Shown: positions 36,996 to 45,984, numbered from the stretch's first letter. The stretch: DNA of 64,000 nucleotides from Mesorhizobium sp. (GCA_004017535.1 SAJS01000011.1:150774-214773), one strand, 5' to 3'. Notes: generated by a model not told the origin, from the sequence alone. A program made the numbers and translations.

Positions 36996-38357
36996 ATGCG
37001 GCAGTTCAGAGATGTCGTTCGTGGGGTGGACGGCTTTACCCGGAATCGCGAAGGCAATTTCGCGGTTCTGTTCGGAGCTGCCGTATCTGTCCTCGCGCTG
37101 GGGGTGGGATTCGCGGTCAATATCTCGCAGCTCTACAATGCGAGGTCGAGCTTGCAGAGCGTCGTCGACGCCGCCGTCACCTCGACGGCCCGCGATCTCA
37201 CCCTTGGCATCATCACGGAAGCCGACGCCAGCAAAACGGTGCAGGCCTTCCTCGACGCCAACAGCGCCGCCGGCATCCTGCAGGCCAACCAGATCGTGCT
37301 GGACAAGCTTACGGTCGACAGGACGGCCAACACCGTGCAGGCGGACGCGCATGCCGATGTAGGCCTCTTTTTTCCGCTGTTCAGCACCGACAGCATGCGC
37401 CGCGTGACTGCTTCGACCACCGCGCTCTACTCGGACAAGACCGTGGAGGTGGCGATGATGTTGGACGTCACCGGTTCGATGGCGGGCCAGAAGATCAAGG
37501 ATCTGCGGACGGCGGCGAGCAACGCGGTCAATTCCTTCCTCACCGGCCAGAGCGCCACCAATCCGCGCGTGCGGGTGGCGATCGTGCCTTATGCCGATTC
37601 GGTCAATGTCGGCTCCCTTGCCGCAAGCACCGTCTTTGTCGAGACCAAGCCCAGCGAGCGCAAGCAGGCGCCCGCCAATGACGATCCGAAATATGTCTCG
37701 GCGTCGACACGGCCGGACAATTGCGCGACCGAGCGCAAGGGCACCTATCAGTATTCGAATGCCGGCCCGGATGTCAGCATGGTCAACCGCGACCTCTATT
37801 TGTCGGCCTTTGCCCGGCAGACCAACACAGCGGCCTGTCCGGTTGCCACGGTTCAGCCGTTGACCGCGAATGCGTCGACCCTGAATAAGGTCATCAAGGA
37901 CCTCGTCGCTTCCGGCGGCACCGCCGGCCATATCGGCGTGCAATGGGCCTGGTATATGCTTTCGGAAAACTGGGGCGGCGTGATGGCTGCCTCGCAACGG
38001 CCGGCCAAGATGGATCCGAAGAAGGTGGCGAAATACGCGATCCTGATGACCGATGGCGAATTCAACCTGTCCTATTTCGACGCAAGCGGCCCGGATCAGG
38101 TCTATAACGATGCCGGCAAGGTGCAGACGCGAACTGCGGCGACAACGCTCTGCGCGGCCATGCGCGACCAAGGCATCGAGATATTCACCATCGGCTTTGC
38201 CCTCACCGAGAAGAACGCCAAATCGACGTTGCAGTCCTGCGCGAGCCCCGACACGGGCAATAGCAAGCATTTCTACCAGGCCGCCAACGGCAGCGAACTC
38301 GACCAGGCCTTCCAGGATATCGTGCGCAACATCGACAGGCTGACGGTGACCAGGTAG
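36996..38357 (+). CDS. TadG-like pilus-assembly/von Willebrand factor A protein
   Basis: A 453-residue protein. It starts with a TadG/TadE-like segment (REGNFAVLFGAAVSVLALGV, about residues 20-39: one membrane helix after a conserved Glu-Gly-Asn), a structure typical of secreted pseudopilin-like proteins. A von Willebrand A domain follows, with a MIDAS-type DVTGSM (Asp157) and, later, ILMTDGEFN. Several cysteines in the insert suggest an extracytoplasmic location. GGAGG precedes ATG 36996 by 8 nt. No other tad/cpa gene adjoins it, so it is an orphan member. A strong hairpin follows the stop. Confidence 0.85.
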   Translation: MRQFRDVVRGVDGFTRNREGNFAVLFGAAVSVLALGVGFAVNISQLYNARSSLQSVVDAAVTSTARDLTLGIITEADASKTVQAFLDANSAAGILQANQIVLDKLTVDRTANTVQADAHADVGLFFPLFSTDSMRRVTASTTALYSDKTVEVAMMLDVTGSMAGQKIKDLRTAASNAVNSFLTGQSATNPRVRVAIVPYADSVNVGSLAASTVFVETKPSERKQAPANDDPKYVSASTRPDNCATERKGTYQYSNAGPDVSMVNRDLYLSAFARQTNTAACPVATVQPLTANASTLNKVIKDLVASGGTAGHIGVQWAWYMLSENWGGVMAASQRPAKMDPKKVAKYAILMTDGEFNLSYFDASGPDQVYNDAGKVQTRTAATTLCAAMRDQGIEIFTIGFALTEKNAKSTLQSCASPDTGNSKHFYQAANGSELDQAFQDIVRNIDRLTVTR

Positions 38358-38391
38358 CGGTCCTCAAGCCCATTGAACGGCACCCCCAAAC

Positions 38392-38431
38392 GGAAAAGGC
38401 CGCCGCTTCTTCAAGAAGCCGGCGGCCTTCC
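38392..38431. terminator. Strong hairpin terminator between TadG-like gene and the tiny minus-strand gene
   Basis: GGCCGCCGCTTCTT and AAGAAGCCGGCGGCC form a long stem with a single bulge. AAAA precedes the hairpin on the plus strand, so the minus-strand RNA ends with a TTTT run. It can stop transcription of the minus-strand unit at 38570 and probably of the convergent gene. Confidence 0.8.
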
Positions 38432-38498
38432 GTGTTTCCGTCCATGACGCGGCTCCTGGCGGCAACCCCTTCGGGCTACCTGCCGCGCTTCTCGCGCC

Positions 38499-38570
38499 TT
38501 AACGGGAAGACTGCTTCCCGGAAGTGCAATCCGCAGAGCTCACGTTATGGAAAACGAAATCACTCGACAT
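38499..38570 (-). CDS. Tiny ORF (23 codons) with near-perfect Shine-Dalgarno
   Basis: Not recognised. On the minus strand ATG 38570 is preceded by AAAGGAGGTGATCC (38573-38586), which complements the 3' tail of 16S rRNA over 14 nt, with 7 nt between GGAGG and ATG. The peptide starts MSSDFVFHNVSSADC and ends GKQSSR; it has no membrane helix. Downstream there is a perfect 7-bp hairpin over the stop codon (38503-38520), further stem-loops to about 38460, and the terminator at 38392-38431. Upstream lies a perfect 7-bp hairpin (38600-38617). The unit looks like a stand-alone small mRNA or a dual-function RNA of about 200 nt. It is divergent from the cyclopropane synthase gene. Confidence 0.6.
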   Translation of the reverse strand: MSSDFVFHNVSSADCTSGKQSSR

Positions 38571-38572
38571 CG

Positions 38573-38586
38573 GATCACCTCCTTTC
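38573..38586 (-). promoter_or_regulatory. Extended ribosome binding site of the tiny ORF
   Basis: On the minus strand it reads AAAGGAGGTGATCC, complementary to the GGATCACCTCCTTT end of 16S rRNA. No other intergenic site in this window comes close to this length of match. Confidence 0.75.
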
Positions 38587-38781
38587 AGTTCGTTGAACAC
38601 ACCCCAATGATGGGGTGCATCGCAGCAAAAGACAAGATGACGTCACGGAATGGTCATGCCTCGAGCCGGGAAACGTGCTCTTGCGGTGCTTTTGCGCAAC
38701 AGATCGGGATTGCGGTCTACAGGCCGGTGGAAGACAGTGCGGCTTTGGGAACGGGGCGGATCGACATAGCGGGAGGTGGGA

Positions 38782-40050
38782 ATGGACGCCGCCGACAGGG
38801 CCGCGCGGATCGTACGCAAGGTCGTCGAAACGCTGAAGCCGGGTTTTGCGGTCAGGCTGTGGACCGGCGAGCGGATCGGACCCGCCAGCGGCCCGGTGCT
38901 TGCCATCAACGATCAGGACATGGTCTGGCAACTGGTTCGCCGGCCGACCTTCTCGACGCTGGTGGAGATGTGGATCTCCAAGACAGTCGATATCGAAGAT
39001 GGCACGCTGTTCGATTTCTATGCTCTGCCTTCGCAAGGCAAGCTCAAGACGAAGCTCAAATCCCTGCCTAAGCTGGCGATCCTGCGCGATCTGCCAATGG
39101 TGTTGTTGTCGCGCAAGCAGATGACGGCGCGCAGCGATCTTTCCGGCCGCAAGCCTTTCGTCAGCGGGTCGAGCAAGGAGGCGATCCAGCACCATTACGA
39201 CATTTCGAATGATTTCTACCGGCTCTTCCTCGACGAGCGCATGGTCTACAGCTGCGGCTATTTCCACGATTTCGCCAATGGCATCGACCAGGCGCAGGTC
39301 GACAAGCTCGACCATATCTGCCGCAAGCTCAGGCTGAAGCCCGGCGAAAGGCTGCTCGACATCGGCTGCGGCTGGGGTGCGATGCTCATCCATGCGGCGA
39401 AGAACTACGGCGTCGTCGGACATGGCGTCTCGCTGTCGCAAGCCCAGACGGAACTTGCCCGCGAGCGCATCCGGGCCGAGGGGCTGGAGGACCGCATCAC
39501 CATCGAGATCAAATCCTATGCCGAGCTCTCCGGCACCTTCGACAAGATCTCGTCGATCGGCATGTTCGAGCATTTGGGTCTTGCCAACCACGCGGCCTAC
39601 TTCTCGGCCGTCCATCGTTTGCTGAAGCCTGGCGGCATCTATCTGCACCACGCCATCACTAGGCGCAGCAAGGGCGACATCAGGAAGACGCTGCGCAAGG
39701 GGGCGGAATACAAGGCGCTGATCAAATACATCTTCCCCGGCGGCGAGCTCGACACGATCGGCATGACGCTCGGCAACCTCGAGGCGCACGGCTTCCTCGC
39801 CTATGACGTGGAGAACCTGCGCGAGCATTATGCGCGAACCTGCCGGCTGTGGGCGGAGCGCCTCAATGCGCGCTTCGGCGAGGCGGTCGCCGAGGTCGGC
39901 GAGCCCAAGGCGCGGCTGTGGCTGCTCTATCTGACAGGTTGCTCGATCACCTTCGAGCGCGGCTCGGCGCAGATTTTCCAGACCGTCGCCACGAGGCGCG
40001 CCCGCGGCCCGAGCGGCCTGCCGCCGACACGGGCGGATTTGTACCGGTAG
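38782..40050 (+). CDS. cfa: Cyclopropane-fatty-acyl-phospholipid synthase
   Basis: A 422-residue Cfa-family methyltransferase that transfers a methylene group from SAM to unsaturated acyl chains in membrane phospholipids. The N-terminal lipid-binding part is followed by AIQHHYDISNDFYRLFLDE (a family hallmark), the SAM motif LLDIGCGWGAMLIHAAK, and VGHGVSLSQAQTELARERI. The catalytic region includes SIGMFEHLG and the C-terminal HYARTCRLWAERL. The start ATG 38782 has GGGAGG at 5 nt. It is divergent from the tiny ORF and convergent with the MOSC gene. Confidence 0.93.
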   Translation: MDAADRAARIVRKVVETLKPGFAVRLWTGERIGPASGPVLAINDQDMVWQLVRRPTFSTLVEMWISKTVDIEDGTLFDFYALPSQGKLKTKLKSLPKLAILRDLPMVLLSRKQMTARSDLSGRKPFVSGSSKEAIQHHYDISNDFYRLFLDERMVYSCGYFHDFANGIDQAQVDKLDHICRKLRLKPGERLLDIGCGWGAMLIHAAKNYGVVGHGVSLSQAQTELARERIRAEGLEDRITIEIKSYAELSGTFDKISSIGMFEHLGLANHAAYFSAVHRLLKPGGIYLHHAITRRSKGDIRKTLRKGAEYKALIKYIFPGGELDTIGMTLGNLEAHGFLAYDVENLREHYARTCRLWAERLNARFGEAVAEVGEPKARLWLLYLTGCSITFERGSAQIFQTVATRRARGPSGLPPTRADLYR

Positions 40051-40070
40051 CGCGGGATACGCGGCCCGCT

Positions 40071-40838
40071 TCAGTCCATCAAGCGCATCGGCGCGCCGAT
40101 CTTGACCCGCGCCGGCCGGTCGACGGTGCAGTAGACGCCGAGATTGTGGGCGTTGTGACGCACCAGATTGCGCAGGATGCCGGGGTCGGTGTCGAAGCCG
40201 TCCTGGGCGATGATGGTGAAGCCGCAGCGGCGGCAGGGTTCGGAGACGGTGAGCTCGAGATCGCCGACGGCGAGCTTCCTGCCGATCCATTCCGTTTCCG
40301 GGAAGGCGCCTTCGACCGAGGCCATGTCGACGACGATGTTGGGCCGGAAGCGGCGCGGATCGGGGGTGCCCTCGGGATGCAACGCCTTCAGTCGGGCCAG
40401 CGAAGCGGTGGTGAGCAGATGGATCGGCGCCTTGGCATAGCGGGCATCGGTCAGCGGTCCGGCATAGAAGGGCGCCGCGTTCTCAGCGCCGAACGGACGG
40501 ATGGAGGCCTCGAAGCCGAGGAAGGCCGAAATCGCGCGGTCGCTTTCCGGGTCGGGCGCCGGCAGCCAGCCGCCGCCGGGCACGGCGACTTCCAGGCGCC
40601 ATTCCTTGCTCGTCGGGGCCTTGCTCAGCCGGGTGCGAATCAGCGGCACTTTGTGCCACTTTGTTTCGCGGTCTGGCCTTGCGATCTCGCCGTCGGAAGC
40701 ATCGACCAGTCCGAACAGCCGGTCACCATCGACAGTCGTCGTGCCGACGGAAATGGCATCGAGCCGCTCGCCGGCAAGCGAGCTCGCCGGGTAGCGCCAG
40801 AGCTGGCTGACGGAGCCGAGAATCGTCTCGCCGGCCAT
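40071..40838 (-). CDS. MOSC-domain protein
   Basis: A 255-residue protein. A MOSC N-terminal beta-barrel domain (GSVSQLWRYPASSLAGERLD) leads into a MOSC domain with the conserved Cys in VSEPCRRCGFTII. RFRPNIVVDM and TDPGILRNLV are also typical. MOSC proteins bind or transfer sulfur from molybdenum cofactor sulfurases, and mARC-like members reduce N-hydroxylated compounds. The start ATG 40838 overlaps the stop of acetyl-CoA synthetase by one base (TGATG), so it is translationally coupled to that gene, although no functional link is known to me. Confidence 0.88.
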   Translation of the reverse strand: MAGETILGSVSQLWRYPASSLAGERLDAISVGTTTVDGDRLFGLVDASDGEIARPDRETKWHKVPLIRTRLSKAPTSKEWRLEVAVPGGGWLPAPDPESDRAISAFLGFEASIRPFGAENAAPFYAGPLTDARYAKAPIHLLTTASLARLKALHPEGTPDPRRFRPNIVVDMASVEGAFPETEWIGRKLAVGDLELTVSEPCRRCGFTIIAQDGFDTDPGILRNLVRHNAHNLGVYCTVDRPARVKIGAPMRLMD

Positions 40839-42793
40839 CAGCCTTTCTTGTTCTGGCGGTTGACGACGAGGTCGTCGACCACGGCCGGGTCGGCGAGCGT
40901 CGAGGTGTCGCCCAGCGAACCGAAATCGTCCTCGGCGATCTTGCGCAGGATGCGGCGCATGATCTTGCCGGAACGGGTCTTGGGCAGGCCGGGAGCGAAC
41001 TGGATCTTGTCCGGCGTGGCGATGGCGCCGATCTCCTTGCGGACATGGGCGACGAGCTCCCTGCGCAGGTCCTCGCTGCCTGTCTCGCCGGCCATCAGCG
41101 TGACGTAGCAGTAGATTCCCTGCCCCTTGATGTCGTGCGGATAGCCGACGACCGCGGCCTCGGAAACCTTGTCGTGGCTGACCAGCGCCGATTCGACCTC
41201 GGCCGTGCCCATGCGGTGGCCGGAGACGTTGATGACGTCGTCGACGCGGCCGGTGATCCAGTAATAGCCGTCGGCGTCGCGGCGGCAGCCGTCGCCGGTG
41301 AAATACTTGCCCTTGTAGGTCGAGAAATAGGTCTGCACGAACCGCTCGTGGTCGCCATAGACGGTGCGCATCTGGCCCGGCCAGGAATCGGTTATGCAGA
41401 GATTGCCGTCGGTGGCGCCTTCCAGCACCTTGCCTTCGCCGTCGACCAGCTGCGGCTGAACGCCGAAGAAGGGCCGCGTGGCGGAACCGGCCTTCAGGTC
41501 TGTGGCACCGGGCAGCGGCGTGATCAGGATGCCGCCGGTCTCGGTTTGCCACCAGGTGTCGACGATCGGCACCTTGCCGTTGCCGACGACGTTGAAATAC
41601 CACTCCCAGGCTTCCGGGTTGATCGGCTCGCCGACCGACCCCAGAACGCGCAGCGACTTGCGCGAGGTCTTCTTCACATGGCCGTCGCCGGCGCCCATCA
41701 GGGCGCGCAGCGCCGTCGGCGCGGTGTAGAAGATGTTGACCTTGTGCTTGTCGATGACCTCCCAGAAGCGCGCCTGGGAGGGGTAATTCGGCACGCCCTC
41801 GAACATCAGCGTGGTGGCGCCGTTGGCCAGAGGTCCGTAGACGATATAGCTGTGGCCGGTCACCCAGCCGACATCGGCCGTGCACCAATAGACGTCGCCG
41901 TCATGGTAGTCGAAGACATATTGGTGCGTCATCGAAACATAGACGAGATAGCCGGCGGTGGTGTGCAGAACGCCCTTCGGCTTGCCGGTCGAGCCGGAGG
42001 TGTAGAGGATGAAGAGCGGATCCTCGGCCTTCATCTTCTCCGGCTTGCAGTCGGACTTCACCGAAGCGACTTCGTCATGATACCAGACGTCGCGACCGGG
42101 AGCCCAGCCGACCTTGCCGCCGGTGCGGCGCACGACGACGACCTTGTTGACCATCACGAAGTTCCTGGCGGCGATGTCGATCGCCTTGTCGGCATTGTCC
42201 TTCAGCGGAATGGTCTTGCCGCCGCGCAGACCTTCGTCGGCGGTGATGACGAAGGTCGATTCGCAGTCGACGATGCGGCCGGCGAGCGCGTCCGGCGAGA
42301 AGCCGCCGAAGACGATCGAATGGATGGCGCCGATGCGCGTGCAGGCGAGCATCGCATATGCCGCTTCCGGGATCATCGGCATGTAGATGGTGACGCGGTC
42401 GCCCTTCTTGACGCCGTGCTTCTTCATCACATTGGCGAGCCGGCACACATGTTCGTAAAGCTCGTTGTAGGTGATCTTCCTGTCGTCGTAGGGATTGTCG
42501 CCTTCCCAGATGATGGCGGTCTGGTTGCCGCGCTTCTTCAGATGCCGGTCGATGCAGTTGTAGGAGACGTTGGTCTGGCCGTCCTCGAACCACTTGATCG
42601 AGACCTTGCCGTCGAACGAGGTGTTCTTGACCTTCGTGAAAGGCTTGAACCAGTCGATGCGCTTGCCGTGCTTGCCCCAGAACTTGTCCGGGTTCTTCAC
42701 GCTGTCGGCATACCATTTGAGGTAGGTATCGTTGTCGATCAACGCGTTCTTCTTCCACGCCGGCTGGACGCGGTGGACATGCACATCGGACAT
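40838..42793 (-). CDS. acs: Acetyl-CoA synthetase (AMP-forming)
   Basis: A 651-residue adenylate-forming enzyme, full length. It activates acetate to acetyl-AMP and then acetyl-CoA. Motifs: P-loop-like [26 protein letters not shown], the core [20 protein letters not shown] and the C-terminal [13 protein letters not shown], whose Lys is the site acetylated for regulation in this family. The start is ATG 42793, preceded by GGGAGGAAAG (spacing about 9 nt). It is the first gene of a two-gene unit with the MOSC gene and is divergent from usg. Confidence 0.97.
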   Translation of the reverse strand: MSDVHVHRVQPAWKKNALIDNDTYLKWYADSVKNPDKFWGKHGKRIDWFKPFTKVKNTSFDGKVSIKWFEDGQTNVSYNCIDRHLKKRGNQTAIIWEGDNPYDDRKITYNELYEHVCRLANVMKKHGVKKGDRVTIYMPMIPEAAYAMLACTRIGAIHSIVFGGFSPDALAGRIVDCESTFVITADEGLRGGKTIPLKDNADKAIDIAARNFVMVNKVVVVRRTGGKVGWAPGRDVWYHDEVASVKSDCKPEKMKAEDPLFILYTSGSTGKPKGVLHTTAGYLVYVSMTHQYVFDYHDGDVYWCTADVGWVTGHSYIVYGPLANGATTLMFEGVPNYPSQARFWEVIDKHKVNIFYTAPTALRALMGAGDGHVKKTSRKSLRVLGSVGEPINPEAWEWYFNVVGNGKVPIVDTWWQTETGGILITPLPGATDLKAGSATRPFFGVQPQLVDGEGKVLEGATDGNLCITDSWPGQMRTVYGDHERFVQTYFSTYKGKYFTGDGCRRDADGYYWITGRVDDVINVSGHRMGTAEVESALVSHDKVSEAAVVGYPHDIKGQGIYCYVTLMAGETGSEDLRRELVAHVRKEIGAIATPDKIQFAPGLPKTRSGKIMRRILRKIAEDDFGSLGDTSTLADPAVVDDLVVNRQNKKG

Positions 42794-43096
42794 TTCTTGC
42801 TTTCCTCCCAAACCACTCCACCGGCTTGAGCCGCCAGCGGCATCGCGGCGAACCGGCCGCGAATTCGCGGGCATTATTAACAGTTCCGCCGTGACGGCAA
42901 TATTAGACGTTGGATTCGCGCGGCGGGATGACGCAGGGGCAAGTGCCCAAGGCTACTAGCACTCCCGCTGGTCGGCTGCTAACCGCCTGTTTTAATGAGA
43001 AAAATTTTTAGGGACCTCGCAAAAAACCATAGACAGTTAAGCAACCGTGCGCACAATTCGGCGTTGGGAGGAAGGAGAATCAACCAAGGAAACGCA
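42794..43096. other. Divergent promoter region acs/usg, no gene
   Basis: About 300 nt without a supported ORF. It must hold promoters for acs and usg. An AT-rich stretch near 43000 (AAAAATTTTTAG, then CGCAAAAAACC) is the least GC-rich part. A purine-rich run GGGAGGAAGGAG at about 43069 and AAGGAAACG nearer the usg ATG are candidate ribosome binding sites. No clear palindrome seen. Confidence 0.4.
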
Positions 43097-43369
43097 ATGC
43101 GCGAAAATTCCGAAATGGACCTGATGCTCAGGGGATATGGGCTGACCACGGCCAAGATCCTTTACCACTACCCGGACCACCCGCACCTGCTGCAAAGCTT
43201 CGTCTGGCAGGACTACGACATAGCGCCGCAATTCCCGGTGCTGATCCGCTTCATCGAATTCTGGAAGACCAAGCTCGATGGGCCGCTGCATTCGGTGACG
43301 TATACGCACCACAAGCTGATCGCGCCGAATGAGTGGCGGAAGGTCGATGGGGAGTTTCTGGTGCACTAG
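43097..43369 (+). CDS. Usg family protein
   Basis: A 90-residue protein of the Usg family (named for an ORF near a trp gene). The block LRGYGLTTAKILYHYPDHP, then LLQSFVWQDYDIAPQFPVL and FWKTKLDGPLHSV, is diagnostic; the family is found across Alphaproteobacteria. Function unknown. The start ATG 43097 follows AAGGAAACGCA. A shorter start at the Met a few residues further in is possible. Confidence 0.88.
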   Translation: MRENSEMDLMLRGYGLTTAKILYHYPDHPHLLQSFVWQDYDIAPQFPVLIRFIEFWKTKLDGPLHSVTYTHHKLIAPNEWRKVDGEFLVH

Positions 43370-43421
43370 GAGCTGGCGCAGAGGGTCCTGGACGTCGAGC
43401 GTTAGGCGGAAACGCTCCCCG

Positions 43422-43608
43422 CTTCGTCATCCACGGGCGGAGCAAGGAGCGAAGCGACGCGGCGCAGACCCGAGGATCCATTCCGTGACTTTGAAGCGTT
43501 GCGGCGATCCAGAATTCTGCTCCGCCGCGCCTACGATCGAGGTCACGGAATGGATCCTCGGGTCTTCGCGACGCCGCTTCGCGGCTGCTTCGCCCGTGGA
43601 TGACGAAG
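43422..43608. repeat. Long inverted-repeat element, family B copy 2
   Basis: A 187-bp element with perfect 18-bp ends (CTTCGTCATCCACGGGCG and its complement). Inside are perfect 23-bp arms at 43467-43489 and 43542-43564 (core GAGGATCCATTCC). It can fold into one near-continuous cruciform or RNA hairpin. No ORF. It fills the gap between usg and the aldo/keto reductase gene, which are convergent. Related to 9620-9814. Confidence 0.8.
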
Positions 43609-43670
43609 TTCAGAGGGCTGCGGCTAATCTCGAACGTTCACGCTCTGAGGGGCAGTTTCAACGCCGGCAC

Positions 43671-44705
43671 TCACACTGCCGGCGGGTTCAGCCGGGCGAA
43701 GCCTTCCTGGCGCCGATAGGGGAAGTAGGGATAGGGCGCCGTCACCGCGCTCGCTTCGTCCAGCGCCTTGATCTGTTCCGGCGTCAGCGTCCAGCCGACG
43801 GCGCCGAGGTTCTGGCGGAGCTGTTCCTCGTTGCGCGCGCCGATGATCACCGACGACACGGTCGGCCGCTGCAGGAGCCAGTTGATGGCGACCTGCGGCA
43901 CGGTCTTGCCGGTCTCGGCCGCGACCGCCTCGAGCGCATCGACCACCTTGAAAAGATGCTCGTCCTCGACCGGCGGGCCGAAATCGGCTGTGCCGTGCAG
44001 CCGGCTCTTTTCCGGCAAGGGCTGGCCGCGGCGGATCTTGCCGGTCAGCCGGCCCCAGCCGAGCGGACTCCACACCAGGGCGCCGACGCCCTGGTCGAGG
44101 CCGAGCGGCATCAGTTCCCACTCATAGTCGCGGCCCACCAGCGAATAATAGACCTGATGCGCGACGTAGCGCGGGTAGCCGTGTTTGTCGGCCAGGCCGA
44201 GCGATTTCATCACCTGCCAGCCCGAAAAGTTGGAGACGCCGACATAGCGCAGCCTGCCGGAGCGCACGAGATCGTCCAGCGCCGACAGCACTTCCTCGAT
44301 CGGTGTCGAGGCGTCGAAGGCATGGAGCTGCAAAAGGTCGATATAGTCGGTGCCGAGGCGCTTCAGCGCCGCGTCGACGGAGCGGATCAGGCGGGAGCGC
44401 GACGAGCCCCAGTCGGCCGGACCGTCGCCCATCGGCAGCGACGTCTTGGTCGAGATCAGCACCGCGTCGCGACGGCCCTTGATCGCCTCGCCAAGCACCT
44501 CTTCCGAGGCGCCGTTGGAATAGACATCGGCGGTGTCGAACAGATTGACGCCTGCCTCCAGGCAGATGTCGACCAGGCGGCGCGCTTCCTGAGCGTCGCT
44601 GTTGCCCCAATGGCCGAAGAGCGGGCCGGAGCCGCCAAAAGTTCCTGCGCCGAAGGAAAGCGCCGGCACTTTCAGGCCGGAGGCGCCGAGAGATCGATAG
44701 TCCAT
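43671..44705 (-). CDS. Aldo/keto reductase (first of two)
   Basis: A 344-residue AKR-family oxidoreductase with a TIM barrel. The catalytic tetrad is visible as Asp and Tyr in FDTADVYSNG, Lys in LISTKTS and His in LLQLHAFD. The NADPH-binding segment is SSVIIGARNEEQLRQNLGA. It reduces aldehydes or ketones; the substrate is unknown. ATG 44705 has AGGAG 7 nt upstream. The MFS gene lies directly upstream on the same strand (37-nt gap), and the pair is probably controlled by the divergent LysR regulator. Confidence 0.9.
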   Translation of the reverse strand: MDYRSLGASGLKVPALSFGAGTFGGSGPLFGHWGNSDAQEARRLVDICLEAGVNLFDTADVYSNGASEEVLGEAIKGRRDAVLISTKTSLPMGDGPADWGSSRSRLIRSVDAALKRLGTDYIDLLQLHAFDASTPIEEVLSALDDLVRSGRLRYVGVSNFSGWQVMKSLGLADKHGYPRYVAHQVYYSLVGRDYEWELMPLGLDQGVGALVWSPLGWGRLTGKIRRGQPLPEKSRLHGTADFGPPVEDEHLFKVVDALEAVAAETGKTVPQVAINWLLQRPTVSSVIIGARNEEQLRQNLGAVGWTLTPEQIKALDEASAVTAPYPYFPYRRQEGFARLNPPAV

Positions 44706-44742
44706 CTTTTTTCTCCTGATTGGATGTCGAAGGGATCGGCGT

Positions 44743-45930
44743 TCAGCACTGCGCCGTGACCGGCTTGCCGATCGCGCTGCCGCGTTCGAGATGCAGCGCC
44801 ATGAGCACCACGCCGAGCGCGGCGATCGGCACCAGGCCGGCGACGAGGGGGACGGCGCCGAGGCCGGGGCCGTGATCGATGACGAAGCCGCCGAGCCAGG
44901 CGCCGATGGCGTTGCCGAGATTGAAGGCGGCGATGTTGAAGGAAGAGGCCAGGCCCTGGCCGGCGCCCTTGGCCTTCTCCAGCACCCACATCTGCAGCGG
45001 CGCCACAGTGGCGAAGGCGGCGGCACCCAGCAGGCCCACGGCAATGATCGCCGTGATCGGCTGATGGATCGCCGCGGTCATGACGAACAGCACCGCCGAC
45101 AACGCGACCAGAGTGCCGACGACCGTCGGCACAAGGTGCCGGTCGGCGAGGCGTCCGCCAAGCAGGTTGCCGGCGACCAGCCCGCCGCCGAAGACGAGCA
45201 GGATCGGCGAGACGGCTCCCTCGGAAAAGCCGGTGACGCGGGTCAGGATCGGCGCCAGATAGGTGAAGGCGGCAAAGACGCCGACCCAGCTCAGCACCGT
45301 GGTCAGGAGGCCGAGCAGCACCGCCCGGCGGCCGAGCACGGCGAGCGTGCCTTCGGAGCTTTCCTCCTCGTCCGTTGCGGCCGGCTCGTCGCGCGGCACC
45401 AGCAGCGCGATCACGGCAAAGGCGATGACGCCGACCAACGTGACGGCGAGGAAGGTGGAGCGCCAGCCATAGGCCTGGCCGAGCCAGGTGCCGAAGGGCA
45501 CGCCAAGTATGTTGGCGACGGTGAGGCCGGTGAACATCAGCGCGATGGCCGAGGCCTTCCTGTTGGGCGCGACCAGGCTGGTGGCGACGACGGAGCCGAC
45601 GCCGAAGAAGGAGGCGTGGGCGAAGGCGGTGAGCACACGCGCCGCCATCAGCGTCCAGTAGTCGGGCGCCAGCGCGCAGGCCAGGTTGCCGACGGTGAAG
45701 ACCACCATCAGCGCAAGCAGCAAGGTCTTGCGCGGCAGGCGGCCGGTCAAGGCGCCAAGCAGCGGCGCGCCGACGACGACACCCAGCGCGTAGCCGGAAA
45801 TGAGCAGGCCCGCGGCCGAGATCGAGACGCCGAGGTCGGCGCTGACATCGAGCAGCAGGCCCATGATGACGAATTCGGTGACACCGATGCCGAAGGCGCC
45901 GGCGGTGAGGGCATAGAGAGCAAGGGGCAT
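44743..45930 (-). CDS. MFS transporter, DHA1/AraJ-YdhP-like
   Basis: A 395-residue major facilitator with 12 predicted helices. It starts MPLALYALTAGAFGIGVTEF, which is typical of the AraJ/YdhP sugar-efflux and purine-efflux branch. Motif A is present as GALTGRLPRKTLLL. These proteins export sugars, purines or drugs. Chosen start: ATG 45930; the frame stays open upstream through a palindromic repeat, which is not coding. It forms an operon-like pair with the aldo/keto reductase downstream and is divergent from the lysR gene. Confidence 0.88.
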   Translation of the reverse strand: MPLALYALTAGAFGIGVTEFVIMGLLLDVSADLGVSISAAGLLISGYALGVVVGAPLLGALTGRLPRKTLLLALMVVFTVGNLACALAPDYWTLMAARVLTAFAHASFFGVGSVVATSLVAPNRKASAIALMFTGLTVANILGVPFGTWLGQAYGWRSTFLAVTLVGVIAFAVIALLVPRDEPAATDEEESSEGTLAVLGRRAVLLGLLTTVLSWVGVFAAFTYLAPILTRVTGFSEGAVSPILLVFGGGLVAGNLLGGRLADRHLVPTVVGTLVALSAVLFVMTAAIHQPITAIIAVGLLGAAAFATVAPLQMWVLEKAKGAGQGLASSFNIAAFNLGNAIGAWLGGFVIDHGPGLGAVPLVAGLVPIAALGVVLMALHLERGSAIGKPVTAQC

Positions 45931-45984
45931 GGCAGGATCCGTTTGGTGCTGAAGGGCGCACAAGTCCCGCGCCCCTGTTTGTTG

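Noticed and set aside
38203-38445. An 80-codon minus-strand frame running from the terminator into the TadG-like gene
   Set aside because: It begins within the hairpin terminator and then follows the antisense of a clear gene; no ribosome binding site or family pattern.
38573-38586. The GGATCACCTCCTTT string read as the 3' end of a 16S rRNA gene fragment
   Set aside because: No other 16S rRNA sequence precedes it. The complement is exactly placed as a Shine-Dalgarno before an ATG, which explains it better.
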